Notes under the pieces: generated by a model
The model's database searches: none
The model's input: the letters and a program-made list of their open reading frames with translations, nothing else
What the model was told of the DNA's origin: nothing
Shown: positions 53,734 through 64,000 of the stretch, piece by piece
How the letters are laid out: the number at the start of each line of letters is the position of its first letter
How positions within the stretch are numbered: position 1 is the stretch's first letter
Position numbers and translations under genes: made by a program
Origin: Erigeron canadensis
Lineage: Eukaryota > Streptophyta > Magnoliopsida > Asterales > Asteraceae
Reading direction: 5' to 3'
Assembly (NCBI RefSeq): GCF_010389155.1
Contig: NC_057767.1
Coordinates: forward strand, 20,657,723 to 20,721,722
DNA: 64,000 nucleotides

Positions 53734-55610
53734 TGAAAGGACTGGACTCGATAAAAGAAAAGCACGAAAAATTTTTTTACAGTACCTCTCCACTACGGCG
53801 CAGTGGGTTCCTGCGGCCAACATTCCACAACTCCCCCACTGCGGCGCAGTGGGTACCTGCTGGTCCAAGATCTCCAAAACTCATTTTTGACACTTCCTTC
53901 AACTTGAAACACATTCAACTCAAAACCATAACCAAGACATTCAAAACACACATAACTCCATTGCATCCTAATTTACCATTTACACCACTTTTACAACTTC
54001 TTTGTCCAACAAGTGGGTCAATTGGCCAACTTGGGTAATCAAACAAAATTATCAAGTTTACTTCCAAAAGCATAAGACTCAACCAAAAGACCTTTACAAC
54101 CTGAATTTGTACCAACCAACTGAAGCAAAGTATTGTCAAACGACCAAAAACGTATCAAGATCCTTATATGAGGTGGGACTCCTACTTATCTACGCAAATG
54201 TACCAATCCACCTTCAATTCTTCCAAAAGACTTTAACTTTAAGCTTCTAGTCTATCAACTCAGTTCCTTCTTCCGAGACCGCCTATAAGAAAATTGAAAC
54301 AACTAAAATATAAGCAAAGGCTTAGTGAATATACGTGCATACATATATGAACACGAAGGAGGGCAACACACAAAGAACTATTACATGCAACCTATGACAC
54401 CGTCATGTCACACCTACATGCTCACCTTTGCACTCTAACGCTATACATGGATCCACATAATCTAATAAACACAATCAATAACAACTATCGAGATTCTTAG
54501 GTCCCGGAGGTTCTTAGGCCTCATACACAAAGGGGTTCTTAGGCCCTACTGAATCACATATCGGGATTCTTAGTTCCCGGAGGTTCTTAGGCCTCATAAA
54601 CACTATGCCCCAAATGGGCTTAACGCCAAATCAATTACCACACATGGAAACTGCTCAACATCGTATGGTAATTGACCCAAAGTATACACAAAGGTATGCA
54701 AATATACTCACCTCCTCCGCAACTCGAACAAAAACTCGATAATATGGCAATGCACAATACAAGCTTCAACCTATAATCATATCATAATATGCATAAGCTT
54801 ACATTCACAAACTTGACTAACTCAACTTAGTCATTCTTATCAATCACTAGCCTTTTCTAAATCCAAACCTAACCCATTTGTCATTGAGTTACTTTCACTT
54901 TCAACAATTTCACTAAGTAGTTCAATTTACCACTTTCATCATACAATTTACTCAAACTAATGAAAATCAACTTTATCAAGTTAACACATATATTTCTTAC
55001 TCAAACTTATCATACAATTTAATGACAAATTAGGTTATCTAAGAAATAGGGGAAAATTATTCCTAATTCAATTTTTAGCAAAAACCCCCAATTTTGGGTT
55101 ACTCCAAAAACCCTAATTTCAATAGAAAAGATAAAAACTAGGTTAAGAAAATCAATACCTCAAAAATTTAAGCAACTACTTCAAGACTTTAGGTTTTAAT
55201 TTCTTTTTCCCTCTTTTCCTCTTGGATTTCGGCCACCACCACAATCACCACAAACCCTAACTTTTCAATTTCTTGATTATATAAGGTTATTGTTATTATG
55301 ATTCTTGAAGAATTCTTGAATTAATTAGAGGATGAGAATTTGTATGATGAAATTAAGAAGGAGATGCATGAAGAAATGGTGGAGAGCAAATGGAAGTATG
55401 AGTCAAAGAAACAGAAGTTAGTTGGCACTTCATCGGCTTGCCACACCCTTTTCTATTTTTGTGGGTATTTTTGCCCGCTATCCGCTAAAGTTTTAATTAA
55501 ATTAACCCTATATCTAAAAATAAAATACTAGAAAATTAATTTAATGTCAAAACTATAAAAAAATAAAAAAAAAGTTAATTTCTTTACCTTAAAAACTTTG
55601 GGATGTTACA
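53734..55610 (-). repeat. 5' LTR of the Tekay element (intact, 1,877 bp)
   Basis: Minus strand TGTAACATCCC ... GTCCTTTCA. Contains two CACTGCGGCGCAGTG-like palindromes (53,789-53,807 and 53,835-53,853), GGTTCTTAGGCC-type repeats (54,490-54,600) and a short ORF-like AAATTAAGAAGGAGATGC segment (55,350) conserved in both LTRs. Confidence 0.9.
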
Positions 55611-56292
55611 GCAATAGTTAACTAATATAACTAATTATATATATTCGGAATAAGTGAATAGATAATTAACTATTCAATTCCCTACAGGCATGCAATAAAA
55701 TGAACTAATAAATAAACAAAGAAAGAATAGTTAGCCTCTTTGTAGAAAGCCGAAAACGAAAACTTTGTCACGTACTAGAGCCCAAAGTAGAATAGATCTA
55801 CGACACTTAGCTAAGTGTTTGCTATAACTTCACATTATAACAAAATACCCACCATAAAAATAACTAGTTGGTTTGCTCTCCATCTACAAGGTAGATGTCA
55901 AACTCCTAAAGAAAATAGAAAGACAAATAGTTTGGTGTAAGATAGAATGAAAAAAAGTGCCTTGTATTTATAGGGCATAAAAGACTTAAACTTTTCTACA
56001 TCTATTAATGTGGGACAAAGAAAAAATCCATACTTTTTCTTCCTTTCCTTCCTTCATTGCGCTATCCATATGTGAGTATGGTGCGATGGTGCCCGACCCG
56101 GGTTGACCAGACTTGACCCACTCGACATTTCCAAATATATTTTTGGAATTTTTTAGTTATTTTCATTTCTCATGGATCTTTTGTTATTTATACGGAGTTC
56201 AACTAAGCCCTCCCCAATCTTCGTGTGCGACCCTAAAGGTTCTTAGATAAATGACCGTATAAATATATTGGAATTTCCGCATAATTTCAACA
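55611..56292 (-). repeat. Copia LTR (minus strand), host of the Tekay insertion
   Basis: On the minus strand a polypurine tract CTCAAGTGGGAG (~56,293-56,304) precedes TGTTGAAATTATGCGG; TATAAATACAAGG lies near 55,965. The distal end is cut by the Tekay 5' LTR. A short piece of the internal 3' end continues to ~56,390. Confidence 0.6.
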
Positions 56293-56439
56293 CTCCCACT
56301 TGAGGATATTTCAATATACTTAAAGGTATAGTGACCTTTTAGTAAGAAACCATAAATTGGAAAACGACCTAACTACTTACTACACTTCAATGGTAATTAT
56401 GATTTTAAATTGATATATTATTTTTCTCATGCGGATTGA

Positions 56440-56780
56440 GTTAGAGCTAGGGATAAGCATATGACCCGAAAATCTGCTACCTAGCACAGACCCGTCCGAA
56501 CCCGACCCGACTCTCGAAAGGGTAATAAGCCGGGTCACAGGTTTGATTCTATTGCTCTGTCGGGTTTCGGACCAGGTTTTAACAATTGAAGAACAAAAGT
56601 CCTTTAAACCCAATAGCCTAACCGAACCCGTCCAAACTGATCCGCTTGAAATGGGTAACGGGTCATATCACGTGTTTAATTGTGTTGCTTTGTCGGGTTA
56701 AATCCAGGATCTTGACCCGTGTACATGCCGGTTGGGTTAAGCTAAACCCATGAACCGAATTTAATTGTGACAAGTCAGCT
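56440..56780. repeat. ACCCG-rich dispersed repeat
   Basis: Many ACCCGACCC/GGGTCA words (for example GAACCCGACCCGACTC near 56,494). Related GGGTTGAGCAGTCAGG and GGGTCGG words occur at 60,900-60,975. Probably a small transposon remnant; type unresolved. Confidence 0.4.
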
Positions 56781-56799
56781 TGACTCTTCTAGAGAGGGA

Positions 56800-58255
56800 G
56801 AGTTTTTAGACCGAGAAACCGCGTGAGAAAGCCAAGGATCTGTCTCACTCTTGTTCTTCTTCTTCTTCATCATCATTATCTTATTCGTCATCACACTCAT
56901 CAATCAAACAAATTTCGTTCCAAGGTTTGTTTCTTATCCTTTTTTTTTTTTCTTTCGTTTTTTATTTCCATTAAAACCCAACAGCAGTAATTGCTAATTA
57001 TTATATATATTAATTTGATAATTTTGTCTACATATTACAAGTCTTTTATCCTTTTATTTTTCTCTAAATTATGTTTCAAGATTTATGAAACTCTACATAA
57101 AATCAAGTGAGCATCGTTTTAATTTTATTTTATTTTTGTATAGATTTATGCTGGATTATTATGGGTTTATTGTGTTTTGTTTTCTTTGATACTTTTCTTG
57201 ATACCTATATTTGATTATATAGAGAAATGTATAATGTTTACTTATATTTATAGTAGTATTCTATATTTGTAGCAAAAGACCAAAAGGTCTTTAGTAGTGT
57301 TTGGTTTGAGATAAGCAAAAATTTATCTAAATTGATATGTAAGCTAAATAGATGGACAATTATCTAAATTGATATGAAGATTGAAATTCATCAAAAAGGT
57401 CAAAAATTTATGTTTGCAGTAACGCAATTTGTACTTTCAGAATTAGGTGTTACGTGCATCACGTAAATATCAACCAATATGGAATCAAAAGTATTTTTTT
57501 GTTTTATGTACATGACAAAGTTGATCACCTTTGTCAAAGCAATGCAAATGGTGAGATAGAGGTAGCACGGACGCACCAAGGTCTGACTGGTCTTTTGTTC
57601 GACTAGTGGTAAGGCGTTCGAGAGCCTTAGAAGGCCAAATAGGAGACCCGGGTTTTCGAGCTTCTTTGAGTAAACATTTTGGGACAGCTAAGGAAAATGC
57701 CTAGGAAACGGCCACGAGGTCAAGTAAATTAGAGCCTTTATACTTTCCCGGGTACCATTAACAGGGACCCCTCTCCGTTTTCTCTTATTGATGTTTTTTA
57801 AGCCGTACTTTGATGGTTGTTAGGTGGTAGTTTGAGTATGCATTTATGTAATTTCGTCATTTCTTAGGATTCATCATACATGTTGGGCTTATGAATATTG
57901 TTAAAGACTTAAAGTACTTTACCCTGTATAATTTTATGTGCATCTTTCATAACTAGACCTGGCAGCTGTGAACTTAAACAGTGAATTATGGCTAAGATTA
58001 GGAGGTGGGAAAGTTGTTAATGATTAAAGTAATATTTTTATGATTCTTTATCAACTCATTCAAGAGCTGCTTTTTGCGAGAATCTTCTTTCTATCTTTGC
58101 TTTTCCTCTCCCATCTCATTCACTTTTTATCTTTATATTACTTTAAATCTTTTTTCCTTGGTTACTAAGCTATCAAGATAAAGTTCTACGCTTTTATGGC
58201 TCTTAATTAAACCCGTTATTAAATTCTAACATCAGTTGCGCTCTGTGCATTTCAG
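56800..58255 (+). promoter_or_regulatory. 5' untranslated exon and leader intron of the Tubby-like F-box gene
   Basis: CT-rich sequence with TTC repeats (~56,850-56,880) looks like a leader; GT donor at 56,925 (CCAAG/GTTTGT) and AG acceptor ending 58,255 (TGCATTTCAG) ten bases before the ATG. Leader introns are usual in plant TLP genes. A TATA is not obvious. Confidence 0.55.
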
Positions 58256-58265
58256 ATTGAATTAA

Positions 58266-61200
58266 ATGTCATTTCGTAGCATAGTTCGTGATTTAAGAGA
58301 TGGGATCGGGAGCTTATCTAGACGGGGATTTGAAGTGAGAATTTCGGGTCTTAATAGAAGCAAGTCACTAAGTGTTGCTCATGAATCAGACACCCATGAC
58401 CACCCAGATCTTGTAATAAGTAGCCGATGGGATGGTCTTCCTCCTGAACTATTAAGTGATGTCATTAAGCGATTAGAGGCAAGTGAGAGTACTTGGCCTG
58501 GTCGAAAGCATGTTGTCGCTTGTGCAGCAGTCTGTCGGTCATGGAGGGAAATGTGCAAAGAAATTGTTAGTTCTCCCGAGTCGTCAGGAAAGCTTACATT
58601 TCCGATCTCTCTTAAACAGGTAGAATTATGATACTCAATTTTTTGTATTTGATTCTTTTACGACGTGTTTTAAATTTTAGATTATTCTCGATGTTGTATA
58701 ACACAAGTGCACTAAATTACAGCCGGGCCCTCGGGCTACTACCATCCAGTGCTTCATCAAGAGAGATAAAGCTAATTCAACATATTATCTTTATCTTTGC
58801 CTTAGCAGTGGTAAGTGTTTGCTTTTCTTTAACGTATTTCTTGGTTTATTGTAATTATTTAGCTATTTCCAGACTTTTTGTTTCTAGTGTATACAATATG
58901 GGTTTGAAACTATCTTGCATTGCATGATTTATAGGGTCTTTTGATTTAGGTTAAAAGTGATTCTAATAAATCAAAGGGCCAAGTAGTCAGGTATGGATAA
59001 TTAAGTTGGTTCAAGCTGCAAGAATATTAATCTAATTAACGGTAAACTAGATTTATGTATACACTTTTTTTGTAACCTAATTTGAGTCTTTTGCTCCATC
59101 TAAGCATTTTCTTTATTCACAAAAATTCCTTTTTGCTTAGTGTATTTATATAAAATCTTACATTTCAGACTCATAAACACTCAATCGGCTGACTATTTAA
59201 TCATTGCAATTACAAAGATCTTAGAAAAATTGAGTATTACAAATCCAAATATCTTAACAGAAACACATCCAAACGCTATCTTGTACAACACCGTTAGCTT
59301 ATTATCTGATTCTGATTATTTAAAAGTATATCACTTTTAGAACTCACATCGAAAATGCAATTCAATAACGGCAATAAATATAATGACTATTTTTCAAAAA
59401 AAATAAATTAATATAATGACTATGGTCCCATAAAATATAATGTCTGACTTAGTATGCAATTCACTGTAAGCTGTTTACAATGGTCATATGTATATACTAA
59501 CTTCAATAATAGCAATGGTCTCGTAATATTCTGGAGCACAATGACTATCATCATATTTTGTAACATTGTAGCTTCAAAGTTAGTTAAGACTTAAGACTTA
59601 AAATTTATAATTACTGTAGGCAGCGTATTCAGCTTTCCATGATATCTTGTCAGGTTATTTGAGCTCTTTGTGACAAGATTATAAAATTTTTTTTTCTTTA
59701 ATTATGTTTAAGTTAGAGTTTGTTTAGGCAAATGCTGACAGTTTGTTATGTTTGCACTTTTGTAGCATTGGTAGTGGAGAATGGAAAGTTTCTTCTTTCA
59801 GCCAAAAGGAGTAGGAGAAGTACATGTACAGAGTATGTTATTTCAACGGATGCGGATAACATTTCAAGGTCAAACAGTGGTTATGTTGGAAAAGTGAGGT
59901 AGAGTACACAATTACCCTATGCATCTTTGGTCACTTGTATATTCACCCACTAGTGTAGCAAGGTTAGAATTTACATTGAAGCAGAGTTGTTAATATTGAC
60001 TCATTTAAATATTGACGGGTTGATTGATTTGGGCAGTATTCTATCTCTAATGGGTGAAGTAAATATTATAAAGAAGTAACATCTATATTAGACAGAGAAA
60101 TTTGTTGATAGTTTCTCAAGTGTTTTTTTTTAATGCATTTAACCTCCGATCATTTTTTTAATGAATTTGATCACTACTAATTCAATACCTGTTTTGAAAA
60201 CCTCTAAATAACATTGTATTACTAAAGTAATTGTTAGGACAATGGGACAATTTTTTCAAATTTGGAAGCTGATGTGTTTAGAAATCCGCCAGTAGTATTT
60301 ATGTTAATTTGGCAAAGGTGGTCTTTGTTCAATTAAGTAGGACACTGTATCTTTAGAAATAGTACTTGTGCATGATTCATGCGATTTAAAGGGGTTACAT
60401 CTTTATAACTTTTGTTGACGAGCCAAAATGTCTTTTGATTTTGGTTTTTGATTCTAGAGTTTTCCGAAAAGGTAGTTCATGGTTTGTTTTTATCATTAAC
60501 AGGTGTATACATCTTTTTACTTATAAGTTTGAAAAAGATATTACTTAGTTTATTTGTCTAAATTAATGGCTATTTAATGAACATTTTGGGCATGCAAATT
60601 TAAAGATGTCATTTAGTTTCCACAATGTTCAACTTTTTTTTTATTTTTGAACAGACAATGCTTAACTTTTTAATTTCTCTCTTTTTTTTTTTTTTTTTTT
60701 TTGATATTTGTTGAGCAGAGTATTTGCAAAACTTTATGTAAATAAAGTGTCATTTGATTGAGTGTTACTCCCTCTCTGCTTATGTAGTACAACTGTACAA
60801 GAAACCAGTCATATATGTTTTAGACAATGAGGTGGGCTTAAAAGTCATCATGTCTATACATTAAACTAGAATGTTTTGTTGTATCTAAAGGTGGAAAAAT
60901 GAGTGGGTTGAGCAGTCAGGTTTAGTAACTGATTAAAATGGGCTAAATTCTGTGTGCGTGGTAGTGGGTCGGTTTAGTGGATCTGACATAAGATTTGACT
61001 GTTGCATTAATAATCTACTATAAGGTTTAGCAGGTTTTATGCATTAACACTACATGTTGGGAAACTTACGACACATTGGACCAGTCAACCTCTTTCTTTT
61101 TAGGTGAACCTTTTTTATTTCACCCCTTTATAAGTTAAAATATGAACTCGGCTCATTTATAAGAGAATGACAAAATGGTTAAAAGTGTCACTAGTTGAAC

Positions 61201-62000
61201 CCTCACATGATACCTCAATAAATCTTGGATATGATTTAGATTTCATAAATTTTGTTTGCAGATCAAATTTCCTTGGTACGAAGTTCATAATTTATGATTC
61301 CCTACCATCACATAGCACTGCCAACATTGTCCAACCTGGGCGGTCAACTTCAAGTCGCCGGTTTTCAAGAAAAGTTTCACCGAAGGTTCCATCGGGAAAC
61401 TTTAACATAGCTCAAATCGCATATGAGTTAAATGTATTGGGAACACGTGGTCCACGAAGGATGAATTGTATGATGCACTCGATCCCGGTGTCTGCCCTAG
61501 AACCTGGCAGCGCTAGCATTCCTGATCACACAAACCTCTTTCCAAGCTCCTTTGAAGACTCATTCAGAAGCATCTCATTCTCCAAGTCAATTGACAACGG
61601 AAGTGAGTTTGGCAGCGCCCGGTTTTCCAAGATTGCAGGCCTCACACAAAATGGAGAACAAATGAAAAGTGAACCATTGATATTAAAGAACAAACAGCCA
61701 CGGTGGCATGAACAGTTGCAATGTTGGTGTCTTAATTTCAAAGGAAGGGTAACGGTTGCATCCGTTAAGAACTTCCAGCTGATTGCTGCTATTCCCGCCC
61801 CTCTTCCAGTGGCAGTGGATCCCCAAGTGCCATCACAAACTAGCCAACCTCAATCGCATTCATCTCATGATCAGGTGCTTTTGCAGTTTGGTAAAGTAGG
61901 AAAAGACATATTTACTATGGATTATCGGTACCCTTTATCTGCATTTCAAGCTTTCGCCATATGCTTGAGCAGCTTTGACACAAAATTGGCATGTGAATAA
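58266..62000 (+). CDS. Tubby-like F-box protein (TLP)
   Basis: Coding exons 58,266-58,619, 58,723-58,810, 59,766-59,898 and 61,262-62,000; 437 residues, GT-AG at all junctions and frame kept (phases 0, 1, 2). N-terminal [12 protein letters not shown], an F-box at residues ~54-105 ([20 protein letters not shown] ... VCRSWREM) and a C-terminal tubby domain (~117-437) with [46 protein letters not shown] and the terminal SFDTKLACE. The length and both domains are normal for plant TLPs. The F-box links to SKP1 in an SCF ubiquitin ligase; the tubby domain binds phosphoinositides at the plasma membrane, probably through the basic KRDK region. Roles in ABA and stress signalling are family knowledge. 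Appears intact; which TLP number is unresolved. Confidence 0.93.
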
Positions 62001-62280
62001 TAAGAAGGTTTGACTTTCCCGGTTCTTATAAAATCCTGTCCAAGAATTTGCTCAAATAATATGGGAATGAGCTGCTTCTTGTATTAGAAGACCCTTTTTC
62101 ATCCTAAATATGTAATCTTAGCTTGCTGTTGAAGTTGTCGCCACAGGTTTATGTTTATTATAATGTTGGCTAACTTATCCTTGGATTAAAAATGTTCATA
62201 ATTAGACATGTATCCATTGCATTTGTAATTTCGAAATTAAAAGAGATTTGTGCATTACAGGCGCCCAGCTTTCTGGAAAC
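62001..62280 (+). other. 3' untranslated region of the TLP gene
   Basis: Non-coding, with an AATATGTAATCTTAG region (~62,105) and TTTGTAATTTCG (~62,225) as possible far-upstream and cleavage elements. End not definable. Confidence 0.4.
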
Positions 62281-63440
62281 CTTTGTTTAGTCCTATTAGT
62301 ATTAGTCAACGGTGAAGAGATGAATTTATCAGACAGGTAGGGTAACATTTTAAAATGAGCAGATGTGTAAATGCCATCTTATGGAACTTTATAAATAACG
62401 ATACTGGTGTTCAATACCGTTTCAAATTTTCAATAGGCATGTCTATCTGCATTGCAATCACGATGACAATGTATACCACTAACATGACCTATGAAGTTGT
62501 GGTTATGCAAGAACTGAGTATATTTTGGCCTTGCTAGTGCTGCTTTTAATTTTGTGTTTGTATTTCAGTTTTTTTGTAGGGTCTATTTTTGTTTTGTTTT
62601 ACCTCTTTTTCTTTTTCTTTTCCTTCTCACGTTGTTATATAAAGTACTTATTTTGTTCCATTTACATCTTACTTTGTTTTTTAGTTATTTAAAGTGCTTA
62701 TAATGGTGTTTGTGTGGACAAGGTGGAAGCACTTCGGGGTCGTTAGGATTGTCCAATAAAAGAGATGGTGTGGTAGTGGTGTGGAAGTCTCACGGTGGGT
62801 GTATTTACCTTGGAAAGAGTTTGGTGGTGGTGGTGGTGGTGGTGTGGTTAATATTTTATTGTTTTCTTTTGTTTTGATTGGTTGTTATAAGATTGTGAGC
62901 TTTAATTTTTGGGGTTATTGTTATAAAAATTGTGTGGTTGTGTTGTGGTCCACCTCGTGCGATAACATCACCACTACTGATGCTCCTATATCCAATTCCA
63001 TTGTTAAGCAGTGAATATTTTATTTTAACGTGGATAAAAAATTTATATCTGCCATATCAAAAGCTCACTCTTTAAATTTTATGGTATGTGTACAACTATT
63101 TAATGTGTCTTAACTACAGCCCTTAGGGCTGCTTTTAGCAAAACTTTGTTTTAAATAGCATGAACTTTTGTTTGCGTTTTTCTTATGGTAGTTATTTTTC
63201 TTTAAAACGGCCATTTAGTTGTGAGCGATCAAGTATCCATTGTAAGACCGCTCCTTATAATCACTTCGGCGCACGCCGCCGGTGAGGCATCGGATGCTAT
63301 AAGCACCGGCGCGTCTAAGGCCGGAGTCCAGTCGTTTCTCCCTTTTTCAGACGCAGTTTCAGAAGTGTTTTGGGGCCAAGGAGCTTTTGATTGGTTCGAA
63401 TATAAAAAAAAGAAAAACAATTTCTAACTTTTTTCTTTTA
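62281..63440. repeat. Intergenic repeats without genes
   Basis: T-rich stretch, a (GGT)n run at ~62,821-62,845, GTGGTGTGG-rich sequence, and a GC-rich island (63,265-63,345) unlike the surrounding AT-rich DNA. The short open frames here have no recognisable domain. Confidence 0.35.
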
Positions 63441-63745
63441 CAATAAAAATTGTTTTTTTACCCTTTAAACTCTATTTAAACTCAACAAACACAACCATTT
63501 CAATTCGTAACCATTTTAGTATTCTGGATTATGTATTGTTTTAGTATTGTAATGTCTTTTAAGTATTTTAATTAAAGATGCTTACTTGTTAATTTAAAAA
63601 CAACAGAAATTTATTCATAATTTAAAAACATTACAAACTTATTAAAGAGAAACATACAACATAACAATTCCTAGAACACATTTAATAAGAACAAAAATTT
63701 ATTCATTCATCTCATAAACTAGTTTGGCCCATATGATCAGATGGT

Positions 63746-63991
63746 TTAAGGTGTTAACCGCACAGTCAAGTTGTTCCAGAGCAACTTGATCTTGTCGATA
63801 TTCCCTTGCATATGAGTAAAATATTGACACTCAATATTAGAACAATACCCGCTTTGTAAAATATCGATTTGTTCTCGACACCATTTCTTTTTTGCATTTA
63901 GTTTTCGCATAACTACAATAAGTTCCTCTTTAAACAATTGTGAATCGAGGATATGAGCCATGATACTGTCATGCACTTCATCAACAGTCAT
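63746..63991 (-). CDS. Unassigned minus-strand ORF fragment at window edge
   Basis: 81 codons, ATG at 63,991 (MTVDEVHDSIMAH), helical and charged, ends TAA at 63,746. AT-rich sequence with AATAAA-like words on the minus strand lies just downstream (63,600-63,720), which would suit a 3' UTR. It may be a small gene, the last exon of a gene beyond the window, or a transposon ORF. No family recognised. Confidence 0.3.
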   Translation of the reverse strand: MTVDEVHDSIMAHILDSQLFKEELIVVMRKLNAKKKWCREQIDILQSGYCSNIECQYFTHMQGNIDKIKLLWNNLTVRLTP

Positions 63992-64000
63992 TGGTGATTT

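Larger units (their letters stand above)
32355..55610 (-). mobile_element. Tekay/Del-type Ty3 chromovirus, minus strand, with two elements inserted in its 3' LTR
   Basis: 5' LTR at 53,734-55,610, primer-binding site at 53,719-53,730, gag-protease-RT-RNase H-integrase-chromodomain between 53,407 and 49,284, polypurine tract next to 49,262, then a 3' LTR in three pieces (47,995-49,261; 39,473-39,817; 32,355-32,391). The pieces join to match the intact 5' LTR, apart from ~240 bp missing at the far left end. The element is inactive (stops, integrase core deletion). Confidence 0.85.

Noticed and set aside
55340..55531. Small ORF in the Tekay LTRs (also at 48,999)
   Set aside because: Present in both LTRs but short, and the reading frame is not evidently conserved beyond the first 30 codons; treated as LTR sequence.

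Overview
The window is nuclear DNA of a flowering plant. It has two intron-bearing plant genes, a trihelix GT-2-type transcription factor and a Tubby-like F-box protein, set in a dense mass of plant LTR retrotransposons, a LINE, Helitron-like ends, PIF/Harbinger-, MULE- and TTAA-type DNA elements. Element types (SIRE-like Copia with a large extra ORF, Tekay/Del chromovirus, Tat-like gag-protease elements) suggest a eudicot, and the style of the extra ORFs reminds me of Asteraceae; that family assignment is inference.

Layout. 1-8,845 and 8,946-19,842: two nearly identical copies of one SIRE/Maximus-like Copia element (gag, pol, a roughly 0.7 kb spacer with a promoter-like core, a long post-pol ORF2, then an LTR seen only for the second copy). 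They are split by a 100-N gap. Indels rise towards the gap from both sides and the geometry (end of left contig equals start of right contig) looks like an unmerged assembly overlap. 19,843-20,755: 3' end of an older Copia element. 21,156-24,011: GT-2/GTL1-like gene with three exons and two trihelix domains. 24.7-27.3 kb: Helitron-like ends, a 273-bp tandem duplication with a perfect hairpin, and a T-rich ~335-bp tandem repeat. 27,591-32,108: a PIF/Harbinger-like element containing a LINE remnant, which contains a TTAA-flanked TIR element, which contains a long-TIR MULE.

32,355-55,610 is a single minus-strand Tekay/Del-type Ty3 chromovirus whose left LTR has been split by two further retroelements: A (32,392-39,472) and B (39,818-47,994). 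A and B share an architecture: Tat-like gag plus protease on one strand, no reverse transcriptase or integrase, and a convergent antisense ORF with its own TATA and leader and two phase-1 introns at homologous positions. A itself carries a solo Copia LTR and has its two LTRs in opposite orientation; B carries a solo LTR inside its antisense ORF. The Tekay element in turn sits in a Copia LTR (55,611-56,292). 56.8-62.3 kb holds the Tubby-like F-box gene (5'-UTR intron plus four coding exons). The last 1.7 kb has only repeats and an unassigned minus-strand ORF fragment.

Best candidates for something new: (1) the hexamer CCAGTT/AACTGG is roughly ten-fold over-represented through the whole SIRE-like element, in coding and non-coding parts, and a related solo LTR carries a different dense hexamer (CTTCAG) in the matching region, a pattern reminiscent of VANDAL/VANC motif-directed anti-silencing; (2) the spliced antisense gene of elements A and B; (3) element A with inverted LTRs but matching target-site duplications.
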